A DNA stretch of 64,000 bases from Chryseobacterium daeguense DSM 19388 (GCF_000430825.1 NZ_AUMT01000010.1:62001-126000), one strand, 5' to 3'; shown: positions 17,338-25,991, counted from the stretch's first letter. Notes: generated from the sequence alone by a model not told the origin. Program-made: numbers and translations.

Positions 17338-17405
17338 ATTTTTTTTTGCATAAAAATCATATATTTCTTTATATTCTGGTCAACTATTAAAAGAATAATC
17401 TTAAA

Positions 17406-18254
17406 TTATAAGGGTTTGTATATGTATTTAACTGCCTGACTCTGATCAGAAACCGGATAATTCTGAGAATCATACAGGTATCCTTTAGGAACAGATACCG
17501 GCGCACCTGCCGGACCTTGAATTGTAATCTTCCCGACATTATTGGTTGAAAGCATATAAAAATTAACAGGAGTAATTGTTCCGGTTACCATGAAATATTC
17601 TTTCGGCAGTGTTGTATAAGGATTTATTTTGGCATCATAATTATCATAAGCATAAGACATTACAGTTGCTGTAGAGGTATCAGGAGTTCCCCCGCTCATG
17701 AGCATCGATGTCTGATCCATCTTCACTACGTTGCTTGCTGAGAATGTGAATTTGTATTCCACATAATGGGTGTAGGTATTTCCTCCCAGCTTTTTCTTTT
17801 CTACAATTCTGTACAGCTGTCCGTTTGCATCATAAAGGACTTCAAAATCACTGTGGTTGGTAACAGACATTACCGTCTGATCCATTGTAATAGCTGTCAT
17901 TTTTCCGTTTGTATACGTAATATTATACAGATTATCTATTACATGTGGATTTACATTGTCCTGATATTTGATTTTCGTGATTTTGTTGCCGGTATAGGTT
18001 ACTGTAGCCGCAATAGTGTTGGTAGATCCGGCATCTCTCATGTATGCTTCAGAAAGAACACCCGAGTTGGTAATGTACTCTTCAATATCTTTTGTACCGA
18101 TATTTACTTTACTTAAAATTCTTGGACCTGTAATAGTACCGCTTCCAGAGGAATTGTTATTCTGATTAGGCGGATCATCTGTTGTATTGTCACAAGATAC
18201 TACAAACCCAAGTGCTAAAGCTGCAAAAGTTGAAAGAAAGTATTTCTTCGTCAT
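17406..18254 (-). CDS. Lipoprotein of unknown function
   Basis: 282 residues. Lipobox GFVVSC (C21) followed by an Asn/Ser/Gly-rich linker. The body has strand-turn repeats (NSGVLSEAYMRDAG, YTGNKITKIKYQD, YTNGKMTAITMDQ, DANGQLYRIVEKK) and a C-terminus KYIYKPL. It shares the GPR block after the linker, NYDAKINP and the last residues with the gene at 16371. Each gene of the pair has its own TATATTTG element, so they are separate units. Likely cell-surface or periplasmic; function unknown. Confidence 0.75.
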   Translation of the reverse strand: MTKKYFLSTFAALALGFVVSCDNTTDDPPNQNNNSSGSGTITGPRILSKVNIGTKDIEEYITNSGVLSEAYMRDAGSTNTIAATVTYTGNKITKIKYQDNVNPHVIDNLYNITYTNGKMTAITMDQTVMSVTNHSDFEVLYDANGQLYRIVEKKKLGGNTYTHYVEYKFTFSASNVVKMDQTSMLMSGGTPDTSTATVMSYAYDNYDAKINPYTTLPKEYFMVTGTITPVNFYMLSTNNVGKITIQGPAGAPVSVPKGYLYDSQNYPVSDQSQAVKYIYKPL

Positions 18255-18277
18255 AGAATATTAATTTTTAATGCCGT

Positions 18278-18285
18278 CAAATATA
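18278..18285 (-). promoter_or_regulatory. -7 element (TATATTTG) for the 17406 lipoprotein gene
   Basis: Minus strand TATATTTG, 23 nt before the ATG at 18254, at nearly the same spacing as in the paralogue. Confidence 0.5.
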
Positions 18286-18342
18286 ATTGATTTTCCCTAA
18301 TGAAAGAATTAAAATTCCCAAATAAATTTCAGAATTATATAA

Positions 18343-18374
18343 AAAAGTCTAAAAACTTTCGCTTTTAGACTTTT
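18343..18374 (-). terminator. Terminator of the three-gene secreted-protein operon
   Basis: Perfect 12-bp stem AAAAGTCTAAAA/TTTTAGACTTTT with an 8-nt loop; on the minus strand it is followed by more T residues. It lies 24 bp after the stop at 18398. Confidence 0.8.
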
Positions 18375-18397
18375 AAATTATCATTTATTCTTACAAA

Positions 18398-19141
18398 TTA
18401 ATATGGTTGTAATACCGATACTGTTAAGACTGATTTTGACATGTCTGCATTCAGATAAGTAGTATCCACCGCTCTGCCGATTCCCAGCGTGTTGTCATTA
18501 ATATTTCTTTTAATGCAGGCAGCTTTTACTGTATAATTATTTTTCGGGGTAAGGTTTTCCAGTGTGGCATTCAGGTTAAAAATTTTATTAGTTCCTTCGC
18601 CTCCCAGAATCACGTCTGTTCTTACAGCTCTTAGTTTGTCATCTACAAAAATCCCGCACGCGAAGCTTGTAGAAGTGTTTCCGTTTCCTGTTTTCTGGGC
18701 CGTTGTCTGAAAATTAAATGTTACTTTATTAACAGCATTAGTTGTAGAAAATGTAGAAACTGTTCCTGTAAGCACTCCCCAGGAAGCTGTAATGGATCCT
18801 CCTTCCGTATAAGGCGAAGTAGAGCCGTTAGCTCCCGAAAAAGATACTCCGGTTTTATCTTCCAGTGTATTCATGGAAAATAATGACATACTTGTCAATC
18901 CGTCTGCAACCTTAATACTTTTCCAGTCGTTTACATTAGGACTGGCACTGTTATGAAAAATTGTCCCTGCTGCACCTGCAGACCCTTTTACGGTGTTGGT
19001 ACCTCCCATTCTTAATTCCTTTCTTACATTTAGGTCACCGTTGATGTCAAGCATGTTCACCGGAGTATTAGTATTGATTCCCACTTGCGCATTGATAAAA
19101 AATACAGCAAGTAAATTTATTATTAGAAATAATTTTTTCAT
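18398..19141 (-). CDS. Secreted protein of the GINTNTP/LDINGD family, third of a tandem trio
   Basis: 247 residues. Signal peptide 1-18 ending FINAQ, then VGINTNTPVNMLDINGDLNV, a motif found at the start of many flavobacterial fibre-like or adhesive secreted proteins. The C-terminal half is beta-rich with ACGIFVDDKLRAVRTD and a tail LGIGRAVDTTYL. The same blocks occur in the two upstream genes (CGIFVDDKL and CGVFRNGRL). It has no T9SS sorting domain. It follows the second gene by 5 bp. Function unknown. Confidence 0.75.
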   Translation of the reverse strand: MKKLFLIINLLAVFFINAQVGINTNTPVNMLDINGDLNVRKELRMGGTNTVKGSAGAAGTIFHNSASPNVNDWKSIKVADGLTSMSLFSMNTLEDKTGVSFSGANGSTSPYTEGGSITASWGVLTGTVSTFSTTNAVNKVTFNFQTTAQKTGNGNTSTSFACGIFVDDKLRAVRTDVILGGEGTNKIFNLNATLENLTPKNNYTVKAACIKRNINDNTLGIGRAVDTTYLNADMSKSVLTVSVLQPY

Positions 19142-19146
19142 TTGTA

Positions 19147-19962
19147 TTAATTTGTAATTGTGTTAAACACCTGTGGAACTTCATAGATATCCACTTTTAA
19201 AGAAGACTCTGCAATGAAGGAGTCAATATTGGTCTGAACTGCCCTTCCTACCCCCAAAGTAATACCATTGCCCACATTATAAGAATCTAATCTTGAGCAT
19301 GCCACACTTACAGTATGGGCACCTTTTGAAAGGTTTTCGATAAGGCCGATCTGGTTATGGGTAAGAAACGGATAATTTGCACTGCTGGCCTTTAGATTAC
19401 CCTGTCTTATATTAACAAGCTTGTCATCTACGAAAATACCGCAAGCATAATCAATGGAGCTGTCCGTAGTTCCTGCAGCACCGAAAGTAGCCTGAACTAC
19501 GGTTTCAAACTGAAAATATGCTTTACTTATGGTACTGTAAACATTAATCGTCTGTGTAAGTCCGGGGATTTTCTTGAAATTGTTAAAATTGTTATACGTA
19601 TTATTTTTAGTAAACGTTGCAGATCTTGAAGTAATGGTAGATTCTTCACTGGCAGTGAAAGAAACACCCGTATTATCCGCAAATGAATTATTAAAAATCA
19701 GGTAATATTTATTAGCTTCATATTCCGGAATTCTTAATGTCTTCCAGATCGGCGGATATCCAGCCCCCTGAGAAACCAGAATCTGAGCATCCGTTCCTTC
19801 GTAAAGTTTGTTGTCCGTTACATTCAAAACAGCAAGTTTTCCACGCAGATTCACGTCTCCGTTTACGTCCAGCTTTGCTTTTGGAGATTCTGTCTTTATT
19901 CCGATTTGAGCAGAGAGGGATAACCCTATTGCGATGAATAGGATAGAAAATATATTTTTCAT
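19147..19962 (-). CDS. Secreted protein of the GINTNTP/LDINGD family, second of a tandem trio
   Basis: 271 residues. Signal peptide ends LSLSAQ; then IGIKTESPKAKLDVNGDVNL and the linker ILVSQGAGYPPIWKTLRI, which matches QVLVSQGEGLPPAWKSLNV of the first gene. The C-terminal domain has SSIDYACGIFVDDKLVNIRQ and LGVGRAVQTNID. It lies 19 bp after the first gene and 5 bp before the third, so all three share a transcript. The three proteins are diverged enough to have distinct partners. Confidence 0.75.
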   Translation of the reverse strand: MKNIFSILFIAIGLSLSAQIGIKTESPKAKLDVNGDVNLRGKLAVLNVTDNKLYEGTDAQILVSQGAGYPPIWKTLRIPEYEANKYYLIFNNSFADNTGVSFTASEESTITSRSATFTKNNTYNNFNNFKKIPGLTQTINVYSTISKAYFQFETVVQATFGAAGTTDSSIDYACGIFVDDKLVNIRQGNLKASSANYPFLTHNQIGLIENLSKGAHTVSVACSRLDSYNVGNGITLGVGRAVQTNIDSFIAESSLKVDIYEVPQVFNTITN

Positions 19963-19981
19963 GAATTATTTTTAAAAGAGT

Positions 19982-20803
19982 TTAATTGGTATAGCTTACA
20001 TATTCTATGATATCAACTTTCATCACAGATTCCAGATTAAATGCATTTGAAACGTTGTTTGTATTAGATACATTTCGTCCAATCGTAAACTGGGCGTTCG
20101 AGCTTGATGCATTAATTTTCCTACAAGCGACCTCAATTTTCTGAGCTCCTGCCGGAACGTTAGGTTCCGTATAATTCAAAGTAAAAACATATTCCTGCAT
20201 ACCATTTTTTTCAGAATTATTTGTAGATGCCACTTTATCAGGACGTATGGCAACGAGCCTGCCGTTTCTGAATACTCCACATGCAAAGCTCACGTTCTGC
20301 GATGTGGTAGCAGATGAAGCTTTCATTTCAACTCCTGTCTGGAACTGATACGTAAGCCTGTTTCTACTGTCTTTAATGGTGAAATTGTTTTCGAGACCGG
20401 GAATTTTAATCCATTTTCCTTTGGTAGTATCTGTAATGTCATCGCCAACATTGTTTTTATACACGTTGTCGCCTAAGATACCGTTAGAAAGAGTTGTAAT
20501 ACCCGTTTGATCCGTTGAGAGGTACGAATTGATTAATCTGTACTGACCTTCTTCTATGAAGGAAACATTCAAAGATTTCCAAGCGGGAGGCAAACCTTCT
20601 CCCTGGGAAACCAATACCTGGCCATTCAAGCCGGGATTTCCGGCTGACGTCGAAGTACCGCCGACTCTAAGTTCTTTTCTTAAGGTGGTTTTCCCGTTGA
20701 TATCGAGAACAGAATTGGGGGCACTTGTACCAACTCCCACCTGTGCATAGGCCTGGATTGTAGTTAACAATCCAGCTATGCAGCAATACATAGTTTTTTT
20801 CAT
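19982..20803 (-). CDS. Secreted protein of the GINTNTP/LDINGD family, first of a tandem trio
   Basis: 273 residues from the ATG at 20803 (KKTMYCCIAGLLTTIQAYAQ is the signal peptide). An in-frame ATG at 20866 is rejected because the -7 promoter element lies between the two. After the signal come VGVGTSAPNSVLDINGKTTL, GQVLVSQGEGLPPAWKSLN and a C-terminal beta domain with VSFACGVFRNGRLVAIRPD and FTIGRNVSN. First gene of the operon. No sorting domain seen. Confidence 0.75.
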   Translation of the reverse strand: MKKTMYCCIAGLLTTIQAYAQVGVGTSAPNSVLDINGKTTLRKELRVGGTSTSAGNPGLNGQVLVSQGEGLPPAWKSLNVSFIEEGQYRLINSYLSTDQTGITTLSNGILGDNVYKNNVGDDITDTTKGKWIKIPGLENNFTIKDSRNRLTYQFQTGVEMKASSATTSQNVSFACGVFRNGRLVAIRPDKVASTNNSEKNGMQEYVFTLNYTEPNVPAGAQKIEVACRKINASSSNAQFTIGRNVSNTNNVSNAFNLESVMKVDIIEYVSYTN

Positions 20804-20815
20804 AATAAGGGACTG

Positions 20816-20823
20816 CAAAGGTA
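20816..20823 (-). promoter_or_regulatory. -7 element (TACCTTTG) for the secreted-protein trio
   Basis: Minus strand TACCTTTG, 12 nt before the ATG at 20803. It fixes the start codon, since the upstream ATG would lie before the promoter. Confidence 0.6.
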
Positions 20824-20889
20824 AAGAAAAAAAATCGTAAAAAGTAGAGTTTTCCCTTATAAACATTTATAAACTAATCAATTACAATA

Positions 20890-20982
20890 TTTAGTGAATT
20901 ATTAATTATTAGAATTATTTCTACGAACAAAAGTTAGGTTATCGTATTCTTCCGGAATGAAATTAACAAATAATTCACTAAA
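20890..20982. repeat. Perfect 14-bp inverted repeat in an intergenic region
   Basis: TTTAGTGAATTATT (20890-20903) and AATAATTCACTAAA (20969-20982) are exact reverse complements 65 bp apart. The gap between the trio operon and mfd (20804-21385, 582 bp) holds no gene; it contains the trio promoter, this repeat, AT-rich DNA and the terminator at 21177. Confidence 0.6.
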
Positions 20983-21176
20983 AAGTAACTTATAAGATAC
21001 TGTTTAATCAATAAAAAGTGATTTTTATGTTTGCTTATTTCATGTTTTAAAGGCATTTTATAAAGGATATAGATAATAATAATGCATTATTATTAATCTA
21101 TTTTGTGTGATAAATTATTAGAATTCTGTTGATAGTCACCTAGAAAAAGTTTAATTTTTCAGTCCAATTTTTTCGA

Positions 21177-21217
21177 AAAAAAAAGTGGTTTTAAAATATT
21201 TCAAACCACTTTTTTTT
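21177..21217 (-). terminator. Probable mfd terminator, bidirectional
   Basis: 15-bp stem AAAAAAAAGTGGTTT/AAACCACTTTTTTTT with an 11-nt loop, T-rich on either strand. It lies about 170 bp beyond the mfd stop. Confidence 0.7.
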
Positions 21218-21385
21218 GCAATATTTTTTTTGTAGATTTTTATCTACAAGGCTTCATTTTTGATAAAATATTTAAGCTAAATGTAAAATTCGGTTGATAT
21301 TCTTCATTTTATATCATGAAAAATCTTTGATTACACATTGCCTTTTTTCAATAAAATTTAAGAAATAATCTCTCTTTTCTGCATC

Positions 21386-24300
21386 TTACTCCCCACTTTT
21401 TAAGATTGATTTTAAAAGTTCATTCACCTCATCCACATTCATCACATTGTCTTTTCTCATCATCAACTGATTTCCGTCTTTACTTACCTTTTCTTTCAGC
21501 TGAGCTTCTTTCGGATTTTTGGTTAAGTAATTGACAATGTGTCTAAACTTATTTGTCTGGTAAAACTTATCCTGAGGATTACTTGGAAAATAGCCTAAAA
21601 ACACAGCGTTCTTCATTACAATTTTTTCAAATCCTATATCGCAGGCAAGCCATTTCAGGCTTACGCTTTTTAACAGGTTTTTCGCCTCATCCGGTAAATT
21701 TCCGAAACGGTCTATTAATTCAGACTCGAATTTTAACAGGCTTTCCTCATTTTCTACCTCAGCAAGCTTCTGGTAAAGCAGCAGTCTTTCCTCCGTATTT
21801 GAGATATACCAATCCGGCAGCATCAGCTCCAGATCCGTGTCTATATTAACATCTTTGGTTGTTTTGAAAAGCTTGCTTCTTTCTTCTTCATTTTCGAAAA
21901 GATTTTCAAATTCCCGGTCATCCTTTAATTCTTCCAGGGCTTCCTGCATCAGCTTCTGATACGTTTCAAATCCCATTTCATTAATAAAACCGCTCTGCTC
22001 GGCGCCCAGCAAATCTCCCGCACCCCGAATTTCCAGATCCTTCATTGCAATCTGGAAACCACTTCCCAAATCAGAAAACTGCTCAATAGCTTCCAACCGC
22101 TTTCTGGCATCGGAAGTAATCATATCATAAGGCGGCGTAATCAGATAACAGAAAGCTTTCCTGTTGCTACGTCCCACACGACCTCTCATCTGGTGAAGAT
22201 CTGCCATCCCGAACCGCTGTGCATCATTAATGAAAATCGTATTTGCATTCGGAACGTCTACCCCGCTTTCAATAATAGTTGTAGAAACCAGCACGTCATA
22301 TTTCCCTTCCATAAAATCGAGTACATTCTTCTCAAGCTGCTTTCCTTCCATCTGTCCGTGTCCGGTGATTACTCTTGCATCCGGAACGAGCCTCTGGATG
22401 AGCCCGGCAATATCTTTGAGATTTTCTACCCTGTTATTAATAAAATATACCTGTCCGTAACGCTGTATTTCATAAGAAACTGCATCACGGATGGTTTCTT
22501 CATTAAATCCTATCAATTGAGTATCAACAGGCTGCCTGTTCGGCGGCGGCGTTTTTATAACCGACAAATCCCGCGCTGCCATCAGTGAAAACTGTAATGT
22601 TCTCGGAATGGGTGTAGCCGTTAATGTGAGGGTATCCACATTATTTTTTAAGGTTTTCAATTTATCTTTTACAGAAACCCCGAACTTGTGTTCCTCATCA
22701 ATGATCAACAGACCTAAGTCTTTAAATTTCACAGAACTGCCTGCCAATTGGTGGGTTCCAATGATAATATCAACTTTTCCGTTTTTAAGAGCGTCCAGTG
22801 TTTCAGATTTATGTTTTGCCGTTCTGAAACGGTTGATATAAGCCACATTTACCGGAAAATCCTTTAATCTTTCTTTAAAGCTTCTATAATGCTGAAAGGC
22901 CAAAATAGTGGTAGGAACCAAAACTGCCACCTGCTTTCCGTCAGTTGCCGCCTTGAATGCCGCACGGATAGCAACCTCCGTTTTACCAAAACCTACGTCT
23001 CCGCACACGAGGCGATCCATTACAGTATCAGCTTCCATGTCTTTTTTCACATCAATGGTTGCTTTTTCCTGATCCGGAGTGTCTTCGTACAGAAAGCTTG
23101 CTTCCAACTCATTCTGCAGGTAAGAATCTGGAGTGTAGGCAAATCCTTTAGCCGTTTTTCGCTGGGCGTATAATTTGATCAGGTCGAAAGCAATCTGCTT
23201 TACCTTTGCTTTTGTTTTTTGCTTTAAGGATTTCCAGGTTGGCGAACCCAGTTTGCTCAAAACAATTTCTCTTCCATCCGGTCCGTTATATTTCGAAATT
23301 TTATGAAGAGAGTGAATGCTTACATATAATAAGTCCCCGTTTTTATAGGTTAATTTAAAGCATTCCTGTATTTTTCCGTCATTATTTACTTTCACCAAAC
23401 CCATGAATTTCCCGATTCCATAGTCGATATGGGCAATATAATCTCCTACTTTCAGAGACATCAGGTCCTTCAGTGTCAGCTGCTCGGATTTTGCAAAGGT
23501 GTTTTTCGCTTTATACCTTTGGTATCTGTCGAAAATCTGGTGATCGGTATATACCAACAGCTTATGACCGTGGTCTACAAATCCTTCATGAAGCTCAGAT
23601 TTAAAGCTTTTAAAAGGAAGTTCATGCTCCAGTTCTTCGAAAATAGATTCCAGCCTTTCTTTTTGTTTCTCGGATGAAAAAGAGATCCAGGTATCAAATC
23701 CGTTATTTTGTTTTTCCTCCAGATCCTGAATCAGCAATTCGAAATTTTTATGGAAAGACGGCTGCTGGTTCTGGTCAATTTTAATTTCAATTAAATCTTT
23801 AATTCCTTCCACAGAAACACTTCCGAAATCTATTGTTTTAAATTTTTTATAATCACATAAAAACTCCTGATCAGAAATAAACAGCTCCTGTGGCGGCCTG
23901 TGGGCAATATCTTTATTTAATGTTTCAAATTTTTCCAGTGATTTTTCGTAGAATGTTTTTAATCTCTGCATTCCTACAACTGCATTTTTGGAAATAACGA
24001 GGCTCTCATCAGGCAGCAGCTGAAGCAGAGAAACCCGGCTTCCCGTCACTGTAAAGTTCATATTGGAAACCAATTGAAAGTCGGTCACTTTATCCACCGA
24101 AAGTTGTGTTTCGATATCAAACGTTTTAATGCTTTCCACTTCATTCCCGAAAAATGTGATACGGTAAGGTTTTTCATTCGAAAATGAAAAAACATCTACA
24201 ATACCTCCCCTCACGGAAAATTCTCCGGGCTCGGAAACGAAGTCCGCCTGCTGGAAATTATAATGATTCAGAAGTTCATCCACGAAATCGAAGTCAAGCT

Positions 24301-24757
24301 GGTCGCCGACCTTAATGTGATGTGAAATAGCCTTGAAATCTTCTTTCTTCAAAACCTTTTCAGATAAAGCTCCTGCATAAGCAACAATAACTTTTGGTGA
24401 TTTATCTGATGTAATTTTATTGATAACCTCAGTTCTTAAAACAAGATTGGCATTTTGTGTCTTTTCAACCTGGTAGGGCTCAAGATGAGTGGCCGGAAAA
24501 TACAAAACCTTATCTTTTCCAATAAGATCTTCCATCTCCGTATTGGCATACAATGCATCTTCCTTATCATCAACAATATATAGAATATGTTTCTTCCGGG
24601 CCAGGAAAAGCTCTGCTGTATAAACGGAAACCGAGGATCCCGCATTTCCCTTTACAGAAATATGCTGGTGAGTCTCCAGTGGTGTAAAAATTTCCTTTCC
24701 AAATTCTTTTTGCAGCAAATCCGGAAGGAATTTTTCAGTAATGGTTTTTAACTGCAT
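21386..24757 (-). CDS. mfd: Transcription-repair coupling factor Mfd
   Basis: 1123 residues, normal length. In order: UvrB-like N-terminal domains (to about 330); the CarD-like RNA-polymerase-binding domain near 430 (SLKVGDYIAHIDYGIGKFMG); helicase domain 1 with Walker A GDVGFGKTEVAIRAA near 583; DEEH box (LIIDEEHKFGV) near 686; helicase motifs TATPIPRTLQFS and QMRGRVGRSNRKAF; and the TRCF C-terminal domain. It removes stalled RNA polymerase and recruits UvrA to lesions. Promoter TACCTTTG lies 64 nt upstream, and the leader contains a strong hairpin. Confidence 0.98.
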   Translation of the reverse strand: MQLKTITEKFLPDLLQKEFGKEIFTPLETHQHISVKGNAGSSVSVYTAELFLARKKHILYIVDDKEDALYANTEMEDLIGKDKVLYFPATHLEPYQVEKTQNANLVLRTEVINKITSDKSPKVIVAYAGALSEKVLKKEDFKAISHHIKVGDQLDFDFVDELLNHYNFQQADFVSEPGEFSVRGGIVDVFSFSNEKPYRITFFGNEVESIKTFDIETQLSVDKVTDFQLVSNMNFTVTGSRVSLLQLLPDESLVISKNAVVGMQRLKTFYEKSLEKFETLNKDIAHRPPQELFISDQEFLCDYKKFKTIDFGSVSVEGIKDLIEIKIDQNQQPSFHKNFELLIQDLEEKQNNGFDTWISFSSEKQKERLESIFEELEHELPFKSFKSELHEGFVDHGHKLLVYTDHQIFDRYQRYKAKNTFAKSEQLTLKDLMSLKVGDYIAHIDYGIGKFMGLVKVNNDGKIQECFKLTYKNGDLLYVSIHSLHKISKYNGPDGREIVLSKLGSPTWKSLKQKTKAKVKQIAFDLIKLYAQRKTAKGFAYTPDSYLQNELEASFLYEDTPDQEKATIDVKKDMEADTVMDRLVCGDVGFGKTEVAIRAAFKAATDGKQVAVLVPTTILAFQHYRSFKERLKDFPVNVAYINRFRTAKHKSETLDALKNGKVDIIIGTHQLAGSSVKFKDLGLLIIDEEHKFGVSVKDKLKTLKNNVDTLTLTATPIPRTLQFSLMAARDLSVIKTPPPNRQPVDTQLIGFNEETIRDAVSYEIQRYGQVYFINNRVENLKDIAGLIQRLVPDARVITGHGQMEGKQLEKNVLDFMEGKYDVLVSTTIIESGVDVPNANTIFINDAQRFGMADLHQMRGRVGRSNRKAFCYLITPPYDMITSDARKRLEAIEQFSDLGSGFQIAMKDLEIRGAGDLLGAEQSGFINEMGFETYQKLMQEALEELKDDREFENLFENEEERSKLFKTTKDVNIDTDLELMLPDWYISNTEERLLLYQKLAEVENEESLLKFESELIDRFGNLPDEAKNLLKSVSLKWLACDIGFEKIVMKNAVFLGYFPSNPQDKFYQTNKFRHIVNYLTKNPKEAQLKEKVSKDGNQLMMRKDNVMNVDEVNELLKSILKSGE

Positions 24758-24785
24758 AAATAGTATTAAAAATAAACGACAAAAG

Positions 24786-24810
24786 CGATTCCGGGACTGT
24801 TCCGGAATCG
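24786..24810 (-). promoter_or_regulatory. Hairpin in the mfd leader
   Basis: CGATTCCGG/CCGGAATCG, a perfect 9-bp stem with a 7-nt loop, between the -7 element (24822-24829) and the mfd start. On the mRNA strand the stem is followed by CTTTTGTCGTTTATTTTT, so it could act as a weak attenuator or affect mRNA stability. Confidence 0.5.
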
Positions 24811-24821
24811 TTTGACCAGAG

Positions 24822-24829
24822 CAAAGGTA
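24822..24829 (-). promoter_or_regulatory. -7 element (TACCTTTG) for mfd
   Basis: Minus strand TACCTTTG, 64 nt before the mfd ATG. No -33 TTG seen. Confidence 0.55.
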
Positions 24830-25009
24830 GTGATAATTTTATTTTAGAAATATGAGCACAACAATATGGTATAAAAAGAATTGCAAAAATCAATAAACTC
24901 TTAATTTTTTACTAAAAATTTTAATTTACAGTTAAAAAAAATCTACATATCAGCTCGTGGCACATTGTTTGAAAAATTTACTTTACCAAACTCTTAAAGA
25001 AATAATATT

Positions 25010-25402
25010 ATGAAAAAAGCAATCAGACTTTTAGGATTATTCCTGTTAGTGTTTTTTGCAGTCACGACAATTACTTCATGCAGCGATGACGACGACCCTG
25101 CAAACAACGATTTCTTCGCAGGAACTTACAGAGGAAACATCTCCTATAACGACAGTGACAATAACATCAGTACAGATCAGGGAAGTGTATTTGTAACTAA
25201 AATTGCAAGTGGCACGAAGTACAATTTCTCTTTCTCTAACGGAATTCCGGATCTTAACGGAATAGAATTTAACCAGGAAGGAGACAATACTTTGGTGATG
25301 GTGGGTTCCACCGCTACTTCGTATATCAGAATTGATAACAATGAATTAAAAATACTCTATTTAAAGGATGGCAAAACGTGGACAGCCAACTGTACACGGT
25401 AA
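25010..25402 (+). CDS. Small lipoprotein of unknown function
   Basis: 130 residues. Signal sequence with lipobox TTITSC (C24), followed at once by SDDDDP, an acidic stretch typical of surface-exported flavobacterial lipoproteins. The mature part is a small beta-rich domain (FFAGTYRGNISYND, KYNFSFSNGIPDLNG, DNTLVMVGSTATSYIRID). No family recognised. It is monocistronic, with a strong terminator at 25428. No clear -7 element was found upstream. Confidence 0.75.
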   Translation: MKKAIRLLGLFLLVFFAVTTITSCSDDDDPANNDFFAGTYRGNISYNDSDNNISTDQGSVFVTKIASGTKYNFSFSNGIPDLNGIEFNQEGDNTLVMVGSTATSYIRIDNNELKILYLKDGKTWTANCTR

Positions 25403-25427
25403 CCAACTTTTCATACATATGTTAGGG

Positions 25428-25460
25428 CCTGCTTTTTCGGAAAACGAGAAAGCAGGTTTT
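25428..25460 (+). terminator. Rho-independent terminator
   Basis: 12-bp stem CCTGCTTTTTCG/CGAGAAAGCAGG around GAAAA, followed by TTTTGTTTT. Confidence 0.8.
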
Positions 25461-25570
25461 GTTTTAAATAAATGCATTGCCTAGTTTTTAAACAATCTTT
25501 AATCTTTTTTTAAGCTGTAATAAACTTTAGTTAAGTTTAGAAAACACTTACTTTAAGTCTGATTTTTGCA

Positions 25571-25578
25571 TAACTTTG
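25571..25578 (+). promoter_or_regulatory. -7 element (TAACTTTG) for the small basic repeat protein
   Basis: TAACTTTG matches the consensus, 29 nt before the ATG at 25608. It lies just after an in-frame ATG at 25566, ruling that start out. Confidence 0.6.
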
Positions 25579-25607
25579 ATTCAAGAAAACAATACAAAAC
25601 AATCTTT

Positions 25608-25877
25608 ATGAAAAAATTATTATCTGTAATGTCTTTAGTTTTAGGATTAGGACTTGCCACTGCACAACAGACTGTTCCTGCCGCAACGGCAAAAACTCAC
25701 CAAACTGTAAAAACAGTAAAAGCTTCAGAAACAAAAACGGTAAAAGCAGCAACTCCCGCTACACCGGCGCCTGCAGCAAAAATGAAGAAAGACGGAACGC
25801 CGGATAAAAGATACAAGGAAAATAAAATGCTGAAAAAGGACGGAACTCCGGACAAAAGGTATAAAGCAAACAAGTAA
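25608..25877 (+). CDS. Small basic exported protein with a KKDGTPDKRYK repeat
   Basis: 89 residues from the ATG at 25608. Signal peptide 1-20 (KKLLSVMSLVLGLGLATAQ), then an Ala/Thr/Lys/Pro-rich linker (TVKTVKASETKTVKAATPAT) and two copies of KKDGTPDKRYK, ending in NK both times. The mature protein is strongly basic and probably disordered. From memory, similar short KDGTPDKR repeats recur in other Chryseobacterium proteins. It may bind nucleic acid, polyanionic surface glycan or peptidoglycan; no function is known. Confidence 0.7.
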   Translation: MKKLLSVMSLVLGLGLATAQQTVPAATAKTHQTVKTVKASETKTVKAATPATPAPAAKMKKDGTPDKRYKENKMLKKDGTPDKRYKANK

Positions 25878-25918
25878 CTCAACATTATAGTTGTTATTTT
25901 CATAATCAAATTTCGAAG

Positions 25919-25948
25919 AACCGATGACCACTCATTCATCGGTTTTTT
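25919..25948 (+). terminator. Rho-independent terminator
   Basis: AACCGATGA/TCATCGGTT 9-bp stem with an 8-nt loop, followed by T residues. Confidence 0.75.
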
Positions 25949-25991
25949 TGTGCACGTATGATAAAATTACCACAAATCGTTCAGTAATTTA

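Noticed and set aside
18398..20803. Prophage tail-fibre module
   Set aside because: The LDINGD-like motif recalls tail fibres, but no phage capsid, integrase or baseplate gene is near and each protein has a signal peptide.
20804..20866. Alternative start at 20866 for the first trio gene
   Set aside because: The -7 element at 20816-20823 lies between that ATG and the signal peptide, so the start must be 20803.
25650..25877. Minus-strand frames opposite the small basic protein
   Set aside because: Low-complexity complements of the Lys/Thr repeat, with no start context.
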